Below, piece by piece: positions 16,157 through 25,222 of a stretch of 64,000 nt of DNA (positions are counted from its first letter, which is position 1; each line of letters starts with the position of its first letter). Both the position numbers and the translations under genes were made by a program. The DNA lies in assembly GCF_000227295.1 (NCBI RefSeq), contig NZ_JH165054.1:1034877-1098876 (forward strand), given 5' to 3'. The notes beneath the pieces are model-generated. The model was not told where the DNA came from and searched no databases. It was given only the letters and a program-made list of their open reading frames with translations. Source of the stretch: Cutibacterium avidum ATCC 25577. GTDB lineage: Bacteria > Actinomycetota > Actinomycetes > Propionibacteriales > Propionibacteriaceae.

Positions 16157-17199
16157 ATGACCGCCACTAATCCCATCCGAGTCGTCCAGTGGGGTCTGGG
16201 AGCCATGGGCCAGGGAATGGCCAAACTCATCACGTCCAAGGATGGACTGGATCTTGTCGGGGCCATCGACGTCAACCCGGCCCTGGACGGTAAGGATGTC
16301 GGCGAAGTGCTCGGCATCGATTCCCTCGGAGTCCATGTCACGACCGATCCCTCCACCATCCTCGACTCCGACAAGGTCGACGTCGTCACAATCGCCACCA
16401 CCTCGTGGGTACGCGACCAGATTGCTGACCTTCGCACCATCACCACTGCCGGAATCAACGTCGTCAGCATCGCCGAGGAGATGTCCTGCCCCGAGGCCCA
16501 GAACCCCGAGATGGCCAAGGAACTCGACGAACTCGCCAAGTCGCACGGCGTCTCAGCTGTTGGTGTTGGCGTCAACCCCGGATTCGTCCTCGACCACCTC
16601 GTCGTCGCCCTGTGCTCCGGCGGCCAGGAGGTCACTCACATCGAGGCCCGCCGCGTGAACGACCTCGCCCCCTACGGCGAGGCCGTGCTTCGCACCCAGG
16701 GCGTCGGCACACCCCCGAGGAGTTCAAGGCCGGAGTCGCCGACGGCTCCATCGTCGGCCACGTCGGCTTCCCGGAATCCATCCGACTCCTCAGCGACGCC
16801 CTCGGCCTCGGGGTCGACTCGGTCGAGCAGAACATCGAGCCCATCATCGCCAAGGTTGCCCGTCCTGCCCGCGACCGCACCGTCGAGCCGGGTCAGGTCG
16901 CCGGGTGCAACCACACGGCAGTCGGCCGTTGCGGGGACCAAGAGGTCATCCGACTCATCCATCCGCAGCAGGTCGCCCCGGAGGCCGAGGGACAGGAGAC
17001 CGGCGACTTCATCACCATCACCGGCGTCCCGGACATCTCGATGTCGACCGGACCGGAGATCGCTGGCGGCAAGGCCACCGCGGGTATCTGCGTCAACACC
17101 ATCCCACGCATCGTCGCCGCCACCCCCGGACTCAAGCGCATCATCGACCTGCCCTCGCCGTGTGCCCTCATGGGACCGTCGGCCTACGAGCGTCGCTGA
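16157..17199 (+). pseudogene. ord: 2,4-diaminopentanoate dehydrogenase, frameshifted
   Basis: Ord oxidatively deaminates (2R,4S)-2,4-diaminopentanoate to 2-amino-4-oxopentanoate with NAD(P), the step between OraSE and OrtAB in ornithine oxidation. The first frame has a Rossmann start VVQWGLGAMGQGMAKL and runs through GVGVNPGFVLDHLVVALCSGG and EARRVNDLAPYGEAVLRTQGVG. At about 16705-16712 the frame breaks: TPEEFKAGVADGSIVGHVGFPESI and the rest, to a stop at 17197-17199, continue in another frame. A one-base loss explains it. Combined length of about 347 residues is as expected. It is followed 11 bases later by ortA, as in clostridial and actinobacterial ornithine clusters. It is non-functional if the sequence is right. 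Confidence 0.85.
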
Positions 17200-17210
17200 G
17201 CGAGGTCACC

Positions 17211-17558
17211 ATGACAGACACGCCCAACACCGCCCCGCAGGCGAACGGCCCGATTCCCAAGGGCTCCTGGGTGGAGGTTCGCACCATCATCCTGCAGCCC
17301 TCCGAGCGCGCCGCCGCGGTGCCGGCTGACACCGCCGCCACTCCCCTCGTCCAGTGGATCAGTGGGTTCCTCGACGAGGAGGCACGCATTGGGGACGAGG
17401 TCACGATCACGTCAATCATCGGTCGGCAACACACCGGTGTCCTCGGCTGCGTCAATCCCAGCTACAGCCACAGTTTTGGCAACACCGTGCCCGAGCTGTT
17501 GACGATCGGCACCAAGCACGAACCCATCACGTCCCACGGGAAGGAGGACCGGTCATGA
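17211..17558 (+). CDS. ortA: 2-amino-4-oxopentanoate thiolase, alpha subunit
   Basis: The small subunit of the PLP-dependent thiolase that cleaves 2-amino-4-oxopentanoate with CoA to acetyl-CoA and D-alanine. The 115-residue protein has the typical layout: a basic, Gly/Trp-containing start (PKGSWVEVRTIILQPSERA), an acidic middle with GDEVTI and the GRQHTGVLGCVNPSYSHSFG segment. It lies directly downstream of ord and overlaps ortB by four bases (ATGA at 17555-17558), so the two subunits are translationally coupled. Identification rests on position plus small-subunit features and is strong because ortB and oraS follow. The reading frame is intact although its pathway is broken. Confidence 0.88.
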   Translation: MTDTPNTAPQANGPIPKGSWVEVRTIILQPSERAAAVPADTAATPLVQWISGFLDEEARIGDEVTITSIIGRQHTGVLGCVNPSYSHSFGNTVPELLTIGTKHEPITSHGKEDRS

Positions 17559-18970
17559 GCAACTCCTATGACGACGTCATGGCTCGCCGCAGCGAAATCA
17601 TGCGGCGTGCCCTCGCCCTGGACTACGACAGCTTCCAGCGCGGTGACCTGGTCTTCGACTACGACGCCCTGATGCCCTCCCCTGGCTATGACCTCGACGA
17701 CGTCGCTCGCATCCAGGCCGAGACCAAGGTGGGTCACACCCCGCTGTACGAGCTGCATCGTCTGACCGACGCCGTCCGCGAGATCGCCGAACCCGGCAAG
17801 GGTGCTCGGATCCTTCTCAAGGATGAGGCCGCCAATGCGTCAGGCAGCTTCAAGGCTCGTCGTGCGTCCCTGAGCGCCCACGAGGCGGAGGTCAAGGGAT
17901 TTGCCGGCATGGTGACGGCCACCAGCGGAAACTACGGTGCCGCCGTCGCCTCCCAGGCCGCTCAGCGCGGACTGGCGTGCATCGTCATCCAGGAGATCTA
18001 CGACTCCCGTCACGTCGGCCAACCCGAGATTGTCGAAAAATCCCGGGCCTGTGAGGCCTACGGCGCTGAAGTGATCAAACTGACGGTCGGACCGGAACTT
18101 TTCTACGTGCTGCTGCGCACACTGGAGGACACTGGCTATTTCAACGCCAGCCTCTACACGCCGTACGGCATCGCGGGCATCGAGACCCTCGGCGCCGAGA
18201 TCGGTCACGAGGTGAAGCAGCGCTACGGACGCCAGCCCGACGCCGTCGTCGTCACCAACGCCGGTGGCGGCAACATCACCGGAACTGCCCGTGGCCTGCG
18301 CAAGGTGGGCTGTGACGAGACCCAGGTCGTCGCCGTCTCGGTGGATCTCACCGGATTGCACATGGCCTCCGACCACGACTTCAACAACAAGTCGTTCACC
18401 ACCTGCCACACCGGTTTCGGCGTGCCCTTCGCCACCTGGCCCGACCGCGTCGACGTCCCACGCAACGCCGCTCGTCCGCTGCGGTACATGGACGGCTACC
18501 AGCTGGTCTCCCAGGGCGAGGTCTTCTACATGACCGAGCTCCTGACGAAGATCGAAGGTCTGGAGCGGGGCCCGGCCGAAAACACCAGCCTGACGGCCGC
18601 GGTCGCCATGGCTCGTCAGATGGATCGCGACCAGATCGTCGTCGTCCAGGAGACCGAGTACACCGGCGCCGGAAAGCACCACAACAGCCAGCTGTCCTTC
18701 GCCCGCTCGCGCGGTATCGAGGTCCGTCGTGGCGACCCTGCCGGCAACATCCCCGGCAAGGCCATCGTCATTCCGGAACGTCTCGACCAGGTCGGCACCC
18801 GTGCCCTCGACCTCGACAAGCTGCGTCGCAGCTACCTGCGCCACGCCAGCCAGGTGATGGCTCCGGAGGTGTGGGGAGACGCCGAGCTGGAGTTCCTGGC
18901 CGACGAGACCAACACCACCACCGATGCCGTCCGCCAGATCGGCGCTGATCTGGCCAAGGAAGGAGCATGA
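17555..18970 (+). CDS. ortB: 2-amino-4-oxopentanoate thiolase, beta subunit (PLP)
   Basis: The catalytic PLP-binding subunit of the OrtAB thiolase, a fold-type II (threonine synthase/cysteine synthase-like) protein of 471 residues. The cofactor lysine is Lys100 in ASGSFKARRA; the substrate loop TSGNYGAAVA and the phosphate-binding glycine run NAGGGNITGTARG are present. It is coupled to ortA by the ATGA overlap, and its stop (18968-18970) overlaps the oraS start. The frame is intact from end to end. With Ord frameshifted and OraE missing, it has no obvious substrate supply unless 2-amino-4-oxopentanoate comes from elsewhere. Confidence 0.92.
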   Translation: MSNSYDDVMARRSEIMRRALALDYDSFQRGDLVFDYDALMPSPGYDLDDVARIQAETKVGHTPLYELHRLTDAVREIAEPGKGARILLKDEAANASGSFKARRASLSAHEAEVKGFAGMVTATSGNYGAAVASQAAQRGLACIVIQEIYDSRHVGQPEIVEKSRACEAYGAEVIKLTVGPELFYVLLRTLEDTGYFNASLYTPYGIAGIETLGAEIGHEVKQRYGRQPDAVVVTNAGGGNITGTARGLRKVGCDETQVVAVSVDLTGLHMASDHDFNNKSFTTCHTGFGVPFATWPDRVDVPRNAARPLRYMDGYQLVSQGEVFYMTELLTKIEGLERGPAENTSLTAAVAMARQMDRDQIVVVQETEYTGAGKHHNSQLSFARSRGIEVRRGDPAGNIPGKAIVIPERLDQVGTRALDLDKLRRSYLRHASQVMAPEVWGDAELEFLADETNTTTDAVRQIGADLAKEGA

Positions 18971-19389
18971 TGTCCGACCCGGATCAGGAGCGCGTCGAAC
19001 GCTACGAGGCCCTGCGTGCCGAGCTCGCCGACCTCGATGACGCTGCTCTCAAGGAACGCTTCTGGCAGCTGTGCGAGCAGGTCATGACCCCGGTCGTCGA
19101 CCTCGCCCGCACCCACACCACACCATCGATCGAACGGTCCGTCCTGCTGCGCATGGGGATCGACTCCGTGACGACCCACGCCGTCGTCGAGAACGTCTTT
19201 GCCGCAGGACTGGGCGGCAAGGGGGCCGGCCACGCCGTACTGCGACTGTCCCGTCGTGACGGCATGGACCTGCGCGACGCCGTCACCCGCATCGCCGAGG
19301 ACCCCAAGTCCCTCGACGGACTGTTCGACGGCAGCCCACTGCCCCCGGCAACGGCACCGACGGAATCCGAGGAAGGAGTCCCGGCATGA
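18970..19389 (+). CDS. oraS: D-ornithine 4,5-aminomutase, small (S) subunit
   Basis: The S subunit of the adenosylcobalamin- and PLP-dependent mutase that turns D-ornithine into 2,4-diaminopentanoate. The protein shows the diagnostic segments of Clostridium OraS: LKERFWQLCEQVMTPVVDLA, THTTPSIERSVLLRMG and GGKGAGHAVLRL. It is about 139 residues, slightly longer than the clostridial 121 because of an acidic C-terminal tail. ATG 18970 fits the AGGAG at 18961-18965; another ATG sits at 18967. The large E subunit, which carries both cofactors and should follow immediately, is absent, so this subunit should be inactive. Its stop overlaps the ATG at 19386 that looks like the remaining start of oraE. 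Confidence 0.92.
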   Translation: MSDPDQERVERYEALRAELADLDDAALKERFWQLCEQVMTPVVDLARTHTTPSIERSVLLRMGIDSVTTHAVVENVFAAGLGGKGAGHAVLRLSRRDGMDLRDAVTRIAEDPKSLDGLFDGSPLPPATAPTESEEGVPA

Positions 19390-19398
19390 CCATCCAAG
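19370..19398 (+). pseudogene. oraE: remnant of oraE start (deletion junction)
   Basis: AGGAAGGAG at 19370-19378 is a good ribosome-binding site, followed by ATG 19386, which overlaps the oraS stop. Only four or five codons follow before the sequence becomes the middle of an amino-acid permease. The ribosome-binding site, start and coupling are what oraE (about 730 residues in known systems) would have. The rest of oraE appears to be deleted. That this ATG belonged to oraE is inference from gene order. Confidence 0.6.
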
Positions 19399-20226
19399 AT
19401 TGCGAACCTCTGGAACGACGGTGGCTTCTTCCCCAACGGAGTGATGGGATTCCTCGGCGGATTCCAGATTGCCTTCTTCGCCTTTGTCGGCATCGAGCTC
19501 GTGGGCACCGCCGCCGCCGAGACGAAGGATCCCTGCACTACCCTTCCCAAGGCGATCAACGCCATTCCTGTGCGGTTGGCCCTGTTCTACGTGCTCGCCC
19601 TGTTGGCCATCACCACCGTCATCCCCTGGCGCAAGGTGGTGCCTGGTGTCAGCCCGTTCGTGTCGCTGTTTGGCCTGGCCGGTTTCGGAGCTGCCGCCAG
19701 CGTGATGAATTTCGTCCTGCTCACCGCCGCGGCATCGTCAGACAATTCGGGGCTGTACTCCACATCGCGGATGATGTACGGCTTGGCTCTCGATGGTCAA
19801 GCTCCGTCAAAGTTCCGAAAACTGTCGGGCAACAACGTCCCGCGCAACGCACTTGTCGCATCCTGCCTGCTGCTGCTCTGCGGCATCATCTTCCTGTACA
19901 CCTCGGACTCGATCATGCAGGCTTTCGCCCTCGTGACGACCGTTGCCGCTCTGCTGTTCCTGTTCAGCTGGTCCCTCATCGTCGTCTGTTACATCGTGTA
20001 CCGCCATAAGCGCCCCGATCTGCACGAGGACTCGGTGTACAAGATGCCTGGTGGCGTCCCGATGTGCTGGGTCGTGCTGACATTTTTCGCGATCAGCCTC
20101 GTCATCCTCGCCTTGGATCCGACGACGCGAATTGCAGTGCTCATCACGCCGATCTGGTTCGTCTTCATCGCTTCGATGTACTTCGTCTACCGCCACCGCA
20201 CGCAGCGCAAGGAGGGGTTACGCTGA
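19399..20226 (+). pseudogene. truncated CycA-like amino-acid permease (C-terminal half)
   Basis: Translation from 19399 (IANLWNDGGFFPNGVMGFLG) matches the middle of the intact APC-family permease at 20588-22072 (TNMWDHGGFMPNGWSGFFAG) and remains parallel to its end. Shared blocks include FAFVGIEL.GT.AAET.DP and GAASVMNFV.LT.AASS. About half of the protein, including the N-terminal helices, is missing. The fragment sits in the same frame as oraS, separated by the oraS stop. A start at ATG 19441 could give a 261-residue product with about six helices, which is unlikely to transport. The original was probably the ornithine-cluster permease. Confidence 0.85.
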
Positions 20227-20587
20227 CCGTCATCGACCTCTGGTCCGCAGAGCAGACACGCCCCGCGGGCCAGAGATGCTCTCTGGAAGCGGCCAGCCTC
20301 GATCGAGGTTCTTGACCACACAGACACGGTAGCTGTCCTGACGGGGTCAATGGTTGTTGATATGGGTTGATAGCCATCTCATTGGCGAATTGACCATCAT
20401 AATGATTAGAAATCGACGAGCATGGCACCGCACTCCAACCACGACTATTTGGCCATCCTTTAAATGACGATCACCAGGGGCCGACCGGCCGGTGCTATGC
20501 TGCAAACAAATTGCATCGTGGAAGGCTGAGACACTGTCGATTCACCCTCACCGCGCGACTCTGACGTCCATTTCACGGAGGCGACAT
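20227..20587. other. spacer between permease remnant and intact permease
   Basis: No gene is supported. It contains two small terminator-like palindromes, CCAGAGA/TCTCTGG at 20270-20286 and CCTCGATCGAGG at 20297-20308, then an AT-rich stretch (about 20340-20465) and TATGCT at about 20506, a possible -10 box. The permease promoter probably lies in its second half. Confidence 0.4.
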
Positions 20588-22072
20588 ATGACTGGTTTTG
20601 GCGAAAATCCAGACGCTTCAGGGAACCCTCAAGCGCCGACGAGTGAGGCTTCCCTGACTGCGGATTCACCACATCCCAAGGAGCACGACGAAGTGCACCT
20701 CCACCGCAATCTGAGCAACCGCCACATCCAGCTCATCGCGATCGGTGGCGCCATCGGGACCGGCCTGTTCCTAGGATCCGGCAAAGCCATCCACGCTGCC
20801 GGACCAAGCATTATCGTGTCCTACCTCATCATCGGAACTATGCTCTACTTCGTCATGCGAGCCATGGGCGAGTTGCTCATGTACAACCTTGACTACAAGA
20901 GCTTCCAGGATTTCGCAGCCGATCTGATCGGCCCTTGGGCAGGATTCTTCCTGGGATGGACTTACTGGCTCTGCTGGATTGTCACTGGAATGGCCGAACT
21001 CATTGGAATCACCACTTACTGGGATTTCTGGATCAAAAACCATAGCCTTGCTACCTTACTAGCAGCTGCGACGCTCTTCCTGCTTCTCTGTTTAAATCTC
21101 CTCACTGTTAAAATGTTCGGTGAACTGGAGTTCTGGTTCGCACTGATTAAGATCATCGCGATTATCTCACTCATCATTCTTGCCATCGTGCTGGCAATCA
21201 TTGGATTAAAGTCCCCCTCTGGGGGCGCCGCATCATTCACCAACATGTGGGATCACGGTGGATTCATGCCAAATGGATGGAGTGGGTTCTTCGCTGGATT
21301 CCAGATGGCGGCCTTCGCATTCGTAGGGATTGAACTCATCGGCACAACCGCAGCCGAGACCCAAGACCCTGAAAAGACGCTTCCCCGAGCCATCAGTGCT
21401 GTTCCGGCACGAATCCTCATCTTCTACATCGGCGCTCTGGCCGCGATCATGACGGCCGTGCCGTGGAACGAGGTCCGCCCGGATTCATCCCCGTTCGTAC
21501 AGGTTTTGGGACTCGTCGGATTCACTGGGGCCGCCAGCGTGATGAATTTCGTCGTACTCACGTCCGCCGCATCGTCATCGAACTCCGGGATCTACTCCAT
21601 TTCACGGATGCTCTTTGGCCTCGCGCATAAGAGGATGGCTCCGAGACAGTTTGGGCGCCTCAGTAAAAATGGCGTCCCGCGATGGGGGCTCGTCGTCACC
21701 GTCCTGGTTCTCAGCACGGCGCTTATCCTGGCGGCGTCAGAATCCTTCGTCGAGGCTTTCACTCTTGTGACGACAATTTCCTCAGTGCTGTTCATCTTTG
21801 TCTGGAGCATGATCGTCATCAGCTACATGAAGTACCGAAAGATTGCTCCGGACGCCCATTCAGCGTCGAAGTACCCCATGCCTGGTGGGCGCGGCATGTG
21901 CTGGGCGATCCTGGCGTTTTTCGTCTTCACCCTCGTGTTGCTGGCCCAGGAACCTGACACCGCCCGTGCTCTCGCACTCACGCCTCTCTGGTTCCTCATT
22001 CTCGGAATCGGTTGGTTCTTCGACCGTCACCACGCCATCCGCGACGACGCGGGGACCGACGATACCGATTAG
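20588..22072 (+). CDS. amino-acid permease, CycA-like (D-Ala/D-Ser/Gly type)
   Basis: An inner-membrane proton-coupled APC-superfamily transporter of 494 residues with about 12 helices. It has a hydrophilic start, HRNLSNRHIQLIAIGGAIGTGLFLGSG (consensus start of the amino-acid transporter subfamily) and a C-terminal PMPGG motif. It resembles CycA-type transporters of D-alanine, D-serine and glycine; the exact substrate is inference. ATG 20588 is chosen because GGAGGCG lies just before it. It is a paralogue of the truncated copy upstream and is followed after 260 bases by an alanine racemase, which supports D-alanine as a substrate. Part of the gene (about 21000-21250) is noticeably AT-richer than its surroundings. 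Confidence 0.88.
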   Translation: MTGFGENPDASGNPQAPTSEASLTADSPHPKEHDEVHLHRNLSNRHIQLIAIGGAIGTGLFLGSGKAIHAAGPSIIVSYLIIGTMLYFVMRAMGELLMYNLDYKSFQDFAADLIGPWAGFFLGWTYWLCWIVTGMAELIGITTYWDFWIKNHSLATLLAAATLFLLLCLNLLTVKMFGELEFWFALIKIIAIISLIILAIVLAIIGLKSPSGGAASFTNMWDHGGFMPNGWSGFFAGFQMAAFAFVGIELIGTTAAETQDPEKTLPRAISAVPARILIFYIGALAAIMTAVPWNEVRPDSSPFVQVLGLVGFTGAASVMNFVVLTSAASSSNSGIYSISRMLFGLAHKRMAPRQFGRLSKNGVPRWGLVVTVLVLSTALILAASESFVEAFTLVTTISSVLFIFVWSMIVISYMKYRKIAPDAHSASKYPMPGGRGMCWAILAFFVFTLVLLAQEPDTARALALTPLWFLILGIGWFFDRHHAIRDDAGTDDTD

Positions 22073-22332
22073 AGAGGGACAGTTGAGCGACGATGATGAC
22101 CAGCACGTTCTATCGGGGTCGCACCAAATCTTGGCTGGTAGGGAACTGGACCCGAGTGCGAGGCACGATGACACACTGGTGCAACCGTCCCGCAATGGAG
22201 TGCCCGGAATGGGGCCGTCCGCCAGCCACGCGGACGTGGACAGTTCCATCATTCCGTCATGCTTGCCGGCGCCGCCCTCCCCTATCCGTTGACCGCATCG
22301 CAATTTCTGACAGCTCAAAGGAGTTATGACAC

Positions 22333-23460
22333 ATGTCAAGATGCCCGTCGCCCTCACACGCCATTGTTGATCTGTCTGCCATCGCTGCGAACCTCGCCGT
22401 CGTCAGGAAACGGGCTGGTGACCGGAAGGTCCTCTTCGCCGTCAAGGCCGATGCTTATGGGCACGGCGCCGTCGAAGTCTCCCGCTATGTCGAAAAACAT
22501 CACTGCGCTGACTGGCTCGCCGTCGCCACTGTCGCGGAAGGCCAAGAGCTGGTGGAAGCCAGCATCACACTCCCCATCCTCAAGCTCTCCCCCGTTGACC
22601 CCTGGGACCTCGATGCCGCTATCGAATCCGGCATGCGTCTCACGGTGGTGGATTTCGACACCCTGGATGCAGTGAACTTTGCCGCCGGGAAACGGGGAGT
22701 TACCGTCAAGATCCACATTGCCGTCGATAGCGGTATGGGGCGTATTGGGTTGCGGCCGGAACAACTTGGCGAACTCACGGCCGCCGCGGATCGTGCCGAG
22801 AACGTCGAGGTCGAGGGAGTATTCACTCACCTGCCCATCAGTGACGTCCCCGAGGGAGAGGACTTCACGCGACGCGAGATAAGCACCTTCATGGATGCTG
22901 TATCCCGGATCGAGGCGGAGCGCGGACCCTTCCCATTGGTGCACCTTGCCAACTCCGGCGCCATCCTTGGGCATGACCTGGGACGAACGTCGATGGTGCG
23001 CGCAGGCATCGTCGGTTACGGATACGACCCCGACCCGCACGCTGATCGCGCCGAACTGCGCCCTGCTTTGTCCTGGGTGAGTCACGTCACCTTCGTCAAA
23101 ACTGTCAATCCGGGCGACACTATTGGCTACGGAAGGACTTGGACCGCAGGCGAGACGACAAAAATCGCCACCGTGCCTGTCGGATACGCCGATGGGCTGT
23201 CGAGGGCGTTGTCGAACAAGGGGCGCGTGCTCATCGGAGGCGCTGTCCACCCCATCGTCGGTCGGGTGTGCATGGATCAGTTCATGGTCGATCTCGGCCC
23301 CGATCCGACTGCCACCGTGGGTGATGAGGTGGTTCTCATCGGAACCCAGGAAGACGAGGTCCTGACCGCCGACGACATGGCCGAGCAGCTCGGAACCATC
23401 AGTTACGAGATCACCTGTGACATTTCGAAGCGGGTGGATCGTCATTGGACCGGGGAATGA
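22333..23460 (+). CDS. alr: alanine racemase (PLP, fold type III)
   Basis: Interconverts L- and D-alanine, for peptidoglycan or for catabolism. The 375 residues have the barrel signature AVKADAYGHGA with PLP-lysine Lys38, the catalytic tyrosine Tyr266 in IGYGRTW, VPVGYADGL and the CMDQFMVDLG motif. AAAGGAG lies 9 bases before ATG 22333. The 260-base gap upstream contains no recognisable gene. Sitting downstream of the permease and the ornithine cluster, which yields D-alanine, it probably supplies L-alanine for alanine dehydrogenase. Ornithine racemases belong to related families, so a role in making D-ornithine cannot be excluded from sequence alone. Confidence 0.88.
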   Translation: MSRCPSPSHAIVDLSAIAANLAVVRKRAGDRKVLFAVKADAYGHGAVEVSRYVEKHHCADWLAVATVAEGQELVEASITLPILKLSPVDPWDLDAAIESGMRLTVVDFDTLDAVNFAAGKRGVTVKIHIAVDSGMGRIGLRPEQLGELTAAADRAENVEVEGVFTHLPISDVPEGEDFTRREISTFMDAVSRIEAERGPFPLVHLANSGAILGHDLGRTSMVRAGIVGYGYDPDPHADRAELRPALSWVSHVTFVKTVNPGDTIGYGRTWTAGETTKIATVPVGYADGLSRALSNKGRVLIGGAVHPIVGRVCMDQFMVDLGPDPTATVGDEVVLIGTQEDEVLTADDMAEQLGTISYEITCDISKRVDRHWTGE

Positions 23461-23561
23461 TGGGCTGATCGTCCCTGGGCTGCGTGGATAGCAACAAGCC
23501 ACATCCTCACCTCATCCGCGCGTCGTGCCCCCTGCCCCCGAGCCCCATACCGGGCAAAATC

Positions 23562-23615
23562 CCCGCTTGGTGTGTGGTCACGTCACACCTCTGTCGCAAC
23601 CACACACCAAGCGGG
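23562..23615. terminator. 17-bp perfect stem between convergent alr and phosphohexomutase
   Basis: CCCGCTTGGTGTGTGGT at 23562-23578 pairs perfectly with 23599-23615 around a 20-base loop, and GGGAAAACC follows. It lies between two convergent genes, so it can serve both. Confidence 0.7.
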
Positions 23616-23684
23616 AAAACCCAGCACCAGGCCAACTGCCCGGGTCGCCGGGCCCAGCCCCTTGGCGTAAGCAGGGCCGCCCCG

Positions 23685-25109
23685 TCACTCGAATTGATAG
23701 TGTTCAACGACCTCGTCGATGCACGCACGGGCCATCTCAGCGTCCGGCATCTCGCAGAACACTCGTAGCAGGGGCTCGGTACCGGAGAAGCGAACAATGA
23801 TCCACCCACCGTTGGCGAAGTACACCTTGACTCCGTCCATGTCGCTGATGTGGTCAATCTCGAGGCCAAAGTCGGGAAGATCCTTCTCCTCGTAGATGCG
23901 CTTCTTGAGCGCCTCCTTGTCCTCGGACGCGAAGGAGAAGTCATCCTCCACCATCTCGAGGCGACCGTAACGCTCCTCGATGTCGGCGTAGATCTGGGAA
24001 AGCTTCTTGCCCCGTTTGGCGATCATTTCCACCAGCAGGGTGCCCGCGTAGACGCCATCCTTGCCCGCAATGTGTCCCTTGACGGTCAAACCACCCGAGG
24101 ACTCACCGCCGATCACAGCGCCGGTCTCAGCCATCTTGGACGACACCCACTTGAAACCGACCGGAACCTCGTAGCACGTCTGCCCGTGGGCCTCGGCAAC
24201 GCGATCGAGCAGGTGTGTCGTCGCGAGGTTGCGCACGCACCCGCCCTTCCAGCCCTTGTCCTCCAACAGGTACGTGTACAGCAGGACCAAGATCTGGTTG
24301 GGGTGGAGGAAATGTCCCTGATCATCGATGATACCGAGTCGGTCAGCGTCACCATCGGTGGCGATGCCGATGTCGGCTCCCCGCTCGACGACCTCCTGGG
24401 TCAACGCTTGCAGAGTCTTGGAGTTCGGGGAGGGGAGACGCCCACCAAAGAGGGTGTCGCGGCGCTCGTGAATGGTGTCGACGTCGCAACGAGCCGTCAT
24501 GAGGATGGTCTGGAGGCAGGTGCGAGAGACTCCGAACATCGGGTCGAGGACAACCTTGAGGTGGGCGTGTCGAATCGCTTCGAGGTCGACATGGTCGAGG
24601 ATCGCGTCGATGTACCAGTTCATCGAGGTTTGCACCTCGACCAACCCGTCACGAAGGGCGTCAGCGCGGTGTACGCGCTTGATGTCGGCTGGGCCGATGG
24701 AATTGGCGCGACGCTGGATGGGTTCAGTGATCTCCACCTTGGCGTCACGACCGCCCTCCGTGAACACCTTGAGTCCGTTGTACGTCGCGGGGTTGTGGGA
24801 GGCCGTGACCGCCATGCCATAGGCACAGTCCAGGTCGCGGACAGTCCACATGATCATCGGGGTCGGGGCAGGCCGGTCAATGATCCGAACGGTGAGCCCA
24901 TTGGCCGCGAGCACTTCTGCCGCCCACCATGCGAATTCTGGGGAGAGGAAGCGTTGGTCGTACCCAATAACGACCGGGCGCTGCTGTTGATTCTCGTCAT
25001 GTATACGGTCTGAAAGCGCCTGAGCGACTCGCTCAACATTGAAACGAGTGAAGGTATCCGCGATGATCGCTCGCCAGCCGCCAGTGCCAAATTCGATCTC
25101 GTCCGCCAC
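23685..25109 (-). CDS. phosphohexomutase (phosphoglucomutase/phosphomannomutase family)
   Basis: Moves phosphate between C1 and C6 of a hexose. The 474-residue protein has the four marks of the alpha-D-phosphohexomutase superfamily: phosphoserine Ser104 in TASHNP, metal-binding DGDADR, sugar-binding GGESSGG, and phosphate-binding RFSGTEP near the C terminus. It begins EFGTGGWRAIIADTFT. Glucose versus mannose specificity cannot be told from sequence. It is the third gene of an apparent operon with a GHMP-type sugar kinase (113 bases upstream) and a nucleotidyltransferase, which points to making a nucleotide sugar or channelling a sugar 1-phosphate into metabolism. Confidence 0.92.
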   Translation of the reverse strand: MADEIEFGTGGWRAIIADTFTRFNVERVAQALSDRIHDENQQQRPVVIGYDQRFLSPEFAWWAAEVLAANGLTVRIIDRPAPTPMIMWTVRDLDCAYGMAVTASHNPATYNGLKVFTEGGRDAKVEITEPIQRRANSIGPADIKRVHRADALRDGLVEVQTSMNWYIDAILDHVDLEAIRHAHLKVVLDPMFGVSRTCLQTILMTARCDVDTIHERRDTLFGGRLPSPNSKTLQALTQEVVERGADIGIATDGDADRLGIIDDQGHFLHPNQILVLLYTYLLEDKGWKGGCVRNLATTHLLDRVAEAHGQTCYEVPVGFKWVSSKMAETGAVIGGESSGGLTVKGHIAGKDGVYAGTLLVEMIAKRGKKLSQIYADIEERYGRLEMVEDDFSFASEDKEALKKRIYEEKDLPDFGLEIDHISDMDGVKVYFANGGWIIVRFSGTEPLLRVFCEMPDAEMARACIDEVVEHYQFE

Positions 25110-25222
25110 GACTCAAGAATAAGTTGGAAAACGCCTTCAGGTTCCAGGACGACCGCGGTCGCGAAGATCCGCTCACCACACCTGCGCGATGGCGAGATGG
25201 CGATGAGCGGACTCCCGGCTTT

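Noticed and set aside
22073-22332. Small gene between the permease and alanine racemase
   Set aside because: Open frames exist on both strands but they lack ribosome-binding sites and resemble no family. It may be a decayed gene, but nothing supports a call.
23850-25013. Long open frame antisense to the phosphohexomutase gene
   Set aside because: Shadow of a well-conserved gene; no ribosome-binding site and no family match.
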